In this document: positions 7,446 to 10,183 of the stretch, piece by piece
Position numbering within the stretch: the first letter of the stretch is position 1
Layout of the letters: every line of letters begins with the position of its first letter
Assembly: GCA_965603115.1 (NCBI GenBank)
Contig: CBFDBT010000095.1
Coordinates: 1-10,183, forward strand
DNA from: CBFDBT01 sp965603115
GTDB lineage: Bacteria; Pseudomonadota; Alphaproteobacteria; Sphingomonadales; Kordiimonadaceae
Direction of reading: 5' to 3'
Length of the DNA: 10,183 nt
Notes under the pieces: generated by a model
Seen by the model: the letters and a program-made list of their open reading frames with translations, nothing else
Database searches by the model: none
Told to the model about the DNA's origin: nothing
Program-made: the position numbers and the translations under genes

Positions 7446-9893
7446 ATGAACAAATTTTATTCAACAAAAAGGGCTGCATTATTGGCGTCTACGCTGATTT
7501 TGCCATCACATGTTGTGCTTGCACAAGACAGTGATGTTGGTCTTGAAGAGATTGTGGTAACAGCGCAAAAGCGTTCTGAAAACCTTCAGGATGTGCCTTT
7601 GTCGGTACAGGTTTTGGGTAATACCCAGCTTGAAAACCTTAATGTCAACGGTTTTGAGGATTACGTTAAGTTTTTACCAACTGTTTCTTTCACGCAATCT
7701 CGCCCCGGTATGGCGCAGGTTTATATGCGTGGTGTTGTCAGTGGCAGTAACGGCAATCACTCGGCTTCCATGCCGTCAGTTGGTGTTTACCTTGATGAGC
7801 AGCCAATTACGACAATCAACGAAATTCTTGACCTCCACATGTATGATATTGCACGTGTTGAGACACTGTCTGGTCCGCAAGGCACGCTCTTTGGTGCAAG
7901 CAGTCAGGCGGGTACAGTGCGGATTATTACCAATAAACCTGAGATTGGTGAATTTTCAGCTGGTTATGATGTTGCTGCAAGCACGACAAAAAGTGGTGAA
8001 ATGGGCTATACCCTAGAAGGCTATGTCAATATTCCTGTGTCAGACCAAGCTGCAGTTCGCTTGGTGGGGTGGCACGAAAGCCAAGGCGGTTATATTGATA
8101 ACGTCCCATCTACACTCACTTTCCCTTCCAGTTATGTCACTATTAATAATGATGAGTTTGCCGAAGAGAATTTCAACGACGTGGAAACCACTGGTGCCCG
8201 TGCCTCGCTTAAGCTTGATTTGAATGAAAATTGGACCGTTACGCCGAATGTTATTTATCAAGAGCAGCATTCAACCGGTGTCTTTTCTCATGACCCTGAT
8301 GTTGGGGACCTAGAGGTTACGCGTTATGCGAAAGACGACTATGATGAAAAGTGGATTCAAGCTGGTCTAACAATTGAAGGCCAAATCGGTGATCTCGATG
8401 TTGTTTATGCTGGCGCTTATCTCGACCGCGACCGTATCAGTGAATACGACTATACTGGTTATAGTGAATATTGGTTGAGCTTCTATGAATATTATTCTGG
8501 TGGTGGTTATTGTCTTTATTATAATGCCGCTGGCGGATGTGCAGACCCAACACAGCTTGTAACGGGTGATGAAAAATATAAAAAGTTTAGCCAAGAGCTT
8601 CGCATTCAATCTTCACAGGAAAACCGCTTCCGCTGGATTGCAGGTCTCTTTTATCAAAAGCAGACACATAACTTTGACCTTCGCTGGACAGTGCCGGATG
8701 CGGACCCTGCCGGAACAGTTGTGCTGGAAGATCCGCAAACGGTTGTTTGGCAAACCAGACAGGTTAGAGAAGACCGCGACAAAGCTGTCTTTGGTGAAGT
8801 TGCCTTTGACATCACTGAGGATTTAACCATTACAGCTGGTATGCGTGCCTTTAAGTTTGACAATACGCTTTATGGCTTTAATGGCTTCTTAAGCCATTGT
8901 ACTTATCATCCTGATCCAGTCACAGGTAAGCCTGATACTGACAATCCATTTAATCCTGATGAATCACCCGCTTACCCTTGTTTCGATACCCGTATACTTG
9001 ATGGACAAAAGAAGGATAGCGGCCAAACCTATAAGGTCAATCTGACCTATACGGTTGATGATGATAAGCTGGTTTATGCCACTTATTCTGAAGGCTTTAG
9101 ACCGGGTGGTGTGAACCGTGCCCGTGTGCCAAACATTCCGGGGTATGATCCTGATTATGTTTATAACTATGAATTTGGTTGGAAAACCCAGTGGATGGAT
9201 AATCGCCTGCGCTTCAATGGTGCTTTCTATCACCTCAACTGGGATAATATTCAGTTTAGCTTCCTGGATTTTGCAATTTCTAATCTGACGATCATTCAAA
9301 ATGCCGGTAAATCGCGCACTAATGGTGCTGAATTTGATCTGGATTTTGCAGCAACTGAAAACCTGACCCTGTCATTTTCGGGTTCTTTTAACGATTCTAA
9401 GCTGACAGCAGACTATTTTCAGGCAACAGATGATCCAGCAACACCTGATGTAGATGAAACGGTATTGTCTGCGCCTGCGGGCACTCGTATGCCGTTTGTG
9501 CCGAAGGTGCAATTCTCAGCCAGTGCGCGTTATACGCAAGACATTGCAGGACTTCCAGCTTTTGCTCAACTATCTATCGCGCATACAGGTGGAAGTTGGA
9601 GCGATTTGGATACGCGTATAAATACTAACCAGTTCTATTATGATAATAGCGTCTTGAAGTTTAAAGATGTGCCAAATCGTAGTTGGCAGGAGGCTTATAC
9701 GGTGGTTAATCTGTCGGCTGGTATCGACGGTAACAATTGGTCGCTTGGCATATTTGCAGACAATCTCTTTGATACAAGAGCTCAGATACAGCGTGGTGAC
9801 GCTGTCTATACGGCTTTCTATAGTCAGATGGATTCGTTAAACCAGACCATTCGCCCAAGAACAATTGGCATCCGCTTTGGTCAAAAATTCTAG
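7446..9893 (+). CDS. TonB-dependent outer-membrane receptor
   Basis: The start was set at ATG 7446, giving 815 residues: AGGGGA lies 8 nt upstream and a clean signal peptide follows (residues 1-26, ending VVLA before QDS). A GTG start at 7335 would add 37 residues ahead of that signal. The TonB-box/plug entry is EEIVVTAQKRSENLQDVPLSVQVL. Plug motifs follow, including MRGV (94-97), VGVYLDEQP (112-120) and LSGPQGTLFGASSQAGTVRI (141-160). The remainder is a beta-barrel with alternating aromatic strands, and the barrel closes with IGIRFGQKF and a terminal Phe, the usual BamA-recognised signature. The mature protein has only four cysteines, in two close pairs (C356/C365 and C485/C512), probably disulfides in surface loops. 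Residues 334-359 are tyrosine-rich. The family imports siderophores, cobalamin, glycans, peptides and other ligands. No sigma-regulator N-terminal extension and no FecIR pair are present. The neighbouring peptidases and amidohydrolases make an amide or peptide ligand plausible, but the ligand is not identifiable from sequence. Confidence 0.96.
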   Translation: MNKFYSTKRAALLASTLILPSHVVLAQDSDVGLEEIVVTAQKRSENLQDVPLSVQVLGNTQLENLNVNGFEDYVKFLPTVSFTQSRPGMAQVYMRGVVSGSNGNHSASMPSVGVYLDEQPITTINEILDLHMYDIARVETLSGPQGTLFGASSQAGTVRIITNKPEIGEFSAGYDVAASTTKSGEMGYTLEGYVNIPVSDQAAVRLVGWHESQGGYIDNVPSTLTFPSSYVTINNDEFAEENFNDVETTGARASLKLDLNENWTVTPNVIYQEQHSTGVFSHDPDVGDLEVTRYAKDDYDEKWIQAGLTIEGQIGDLDVVYAGAYLDRDRISEYDYTGYSEYWLSFYEYYSGGGYCLYYNAAGGCADPTQLVTGDEKYKKFSQELRIQSSQENRFRWIAGLFYQKQTHNFDLRWTVPDADPAGTVVLEDPQTVVWQTRQVREDRDKAVFGEVAFDITEDLTITAGMRAFKFDNTLYGFNGFLSHCTYHPDPVTGKPDTDNPFNPDESPAYPCFDTRILDGQKKDSGQTYKVNLTYTVDDDKLVYATYSEGFRPGGVNRARVPNIPGYDPDYVYNYEFGWKTQWMDNRLRFNGAFYHLNWDNIQFSFLDFAISNLTIIQNAGKSRTNGAEFDLDFAATENLTLSFSGSFNDSKLTADYFQATDDPATPDVDETVLSAPAGTRMPFVPKVQFSASARYTQDIAGLPAFAQLSIAHTGGSWSDLDTRINTNQFYYDNSVLKFKDVPNRSWQEAYTVVNLSAGIDGNNWSLGIFADNLFDTRAQIQRGDAVYTAFYSQMDSLNQTIRPRTIGIRFGQKF

Positions 9894-9916
9894 ACCACAA
9901 GTTGTTTAATTAATTT

Positions 9917-9946
9917 AAAGGGCGGCTCCTCGGGGTCGCCCTTTTT
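9917..9946 (+). terminator. Intrinsic terminator downstream of the TonB-dependent receptor gene
   Basis: AAAGGGCGGCTC (9917-9928) pairs with GGGGTCGCCCTTT (9933-9944), including G-U pairs, across a short CTCG loop. The stem is G+C-rich and continues into a run of five T (9942-9946). It begins 24 bp after the receptor stop and separates the receptor from the MerR gene. Confidence 0.92.
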
Positions 9947-9967
9947 CGTTCATGCATTTGTTTATTC

Positions 9968-9999
9968 TTGACCTTATAGTATACTACAAGGTGTATAGT
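9968..9999 (+). promoter_or_regulatory. MerR-type promoter with overlapping operator palindrome
   Basis: A TTGACC -35 (9968-9973) and TATAGT -10 (9994-9999) are separated by 20 bp, longer than the 17 bp of ordinary sigma-70 promoters but typical of promoters that MerR-family activators untwist. The spacer is filled by an inverted repeat at 9971-9992: left arm ACCTTATAGTA, right arm TACTACAAGGT, with 10 of 11 pairs complementary. ACCT/AGGT outer ends are known from MerR-family operators. The promoter points into the MerR-family gene at 10057, so the regulator probably controls its own operon. Confidence 0.85.
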
Positions 10000-10008
10000 T
10001 AGGAGACT

Positions 10009-10037
10009 CGGGCAGAAGCTTCACGTTCTACTGCCTG
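10009..10037 (+). other. Predicted hairpin in the 5' leader of the MerR gene
   Basis: Within the roughly 50-nt leader, GGCAG-A-AG (10011-10018) pairs with CT-A-CTGCC (10028-10035) around a 9-base loop with one A-A mismatch. A C-G and a G-U pair extend the stem to 10009-10037. The stem ends 5 nt before the AAAGGAGG ribosome site (10043-10050). No T-run follows, so it is not a terminator. It matches no riboswitch I recognise and may only stabilise the message. Confidence 0.35.
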
Positions 10038-10056
10038 CAAGCAAAGGAGGCAACTT

Positions 10057-10183
10057 GTGAAACCAATGACCATAGGAAGACTGGCTCAGGCAACTGACGT
10101 AAGTTCTGAAACCATTCGTTATTATGAGCGTAGTGGTTTTTTACCGCCGCCAGAACGCATGGCATCAGGATACCGAGTATATG
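10057..10183 (+). CDS. MerR-family transcriptional regulator (N-terminal 42 residues only, cut by window edge)
   Basis: The GTG at 10057 was chosen because a full AAAGGAGG ribosome site (10043-10050) is 6 nt upstream; the in-frame ATG at 10066 would be 15 nt away. The visible 42 residues are the MerR DNA-binding domain. The helix-turn-helix lies in TIGRLAQATDVSSETIRYYE (residues 5-24), with the diagnostic IRYYER, followed by the GFLPPPERMASGYRVY wing (27-42). This matches metal- and stress-sensing MerR proteins (CadR/PbrR/CueR-like starts) as well as catabolic ones. The effector-binding C-terminus with any cysteines is outside the window, so the inducer is unknown. The overlapping long-spacer promoter suggests autoregulation and co-transcribed target genes beyond the window. 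It lies behind a strong terminator and is probably unrelated to the receptor locus. Confidence 0.94.
   Translation, partial: MKPMTIGRLAQATDVSSETIRYYERSGFLPPPERMASGYRVY

Noticed and set aside
8964..9299. 111-residue open frame on the minus strand inside the receptor gene, and other antisense frames at 8040-8609
   Set aside because: These are shadows of the receptor coding sequence without motifs or start signals.
10057..10183. Mercury-resistance regulator (merR proper)
   Set aside because: Only the DNA-binding domain is visible, the metal-binding cysteines would be outside the window, and no other mer gene is present; only the family can be claimed.

Overview
The window reads as a piece of a Gram-negative, probably marine proteobacterial chromosome. 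Outer-membrane and periplasmic machinery dominates: a TonB-dependent receptor, signal peptides on four hydrolases, and one lipobox. Gene density is high and intergenic DNA is A+T-rich. The style of receptor, the TPR-sulfotransferase fusion and the amidohydrolases resemble alphaproteobacteria such as Kordiimonadales or Sphingomonadales, but a gammaproteobacterium cannot be excluded from this sequence alone. No tRNA, rRNA, CRISPR array, insertion sequence or phage gene was seen.

Layout. Positions 1-988 (minus) hold an exported M20/carboxypeptidase G2-like metallopeptidase whose C-terminus lies outside the window. Upstream of it on the same strand is an exported N-acyl-D-amino-acid deacylase (1067-2650). 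Divergent from that, across a 139-bp gap, is an exported class C beta-lactamase-fold serine hydrolase (2790-3893). It ends only 5 bp from the stop of a convergent gene for a predicted lipoprotein amidohydrolase of the Xaa-Pro/Arg-Lys dipeptidase type (3899-5182, minus). That gene sits 27 bp downstream of a cytoplasmic TPR-sulfotransferase fusion (5210-7213, minus), so these two are probably one operon. Divergent from it is an 815-residue TonB-dependent receptor (7446-9893, plus), closed by a strong intrinsic terminator (9917-9946). Last comes the start of a MerR-family regulator (10057 onward). Its promoter has the characteristic over-long spacer filled by a near-perfect 22-bp palindrome.

How the genes may work together (inference). 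The receptor would import a specific ligand across the outer membrane. The four exported hydrolases have three or four unrelated active-site types, all suited to opening amide bonds in small or modified peptides, including N-acyl-D-amino acids and peptides with C-terminal Glu or Pro. This looks like a scavenging locus for an unusual peptide or N-acyl amino acid, such as peptidoglycan fragments, nonribosomal peptides or other acylated peptides. The sulfotransferase beside the receptor is the part that simple nutrient uptake does not explain. The receptor also carries an unusually tyrosine-rich, acidic segment (residues 334-359). The MerR gene behind the terminator is probably a separate unit.
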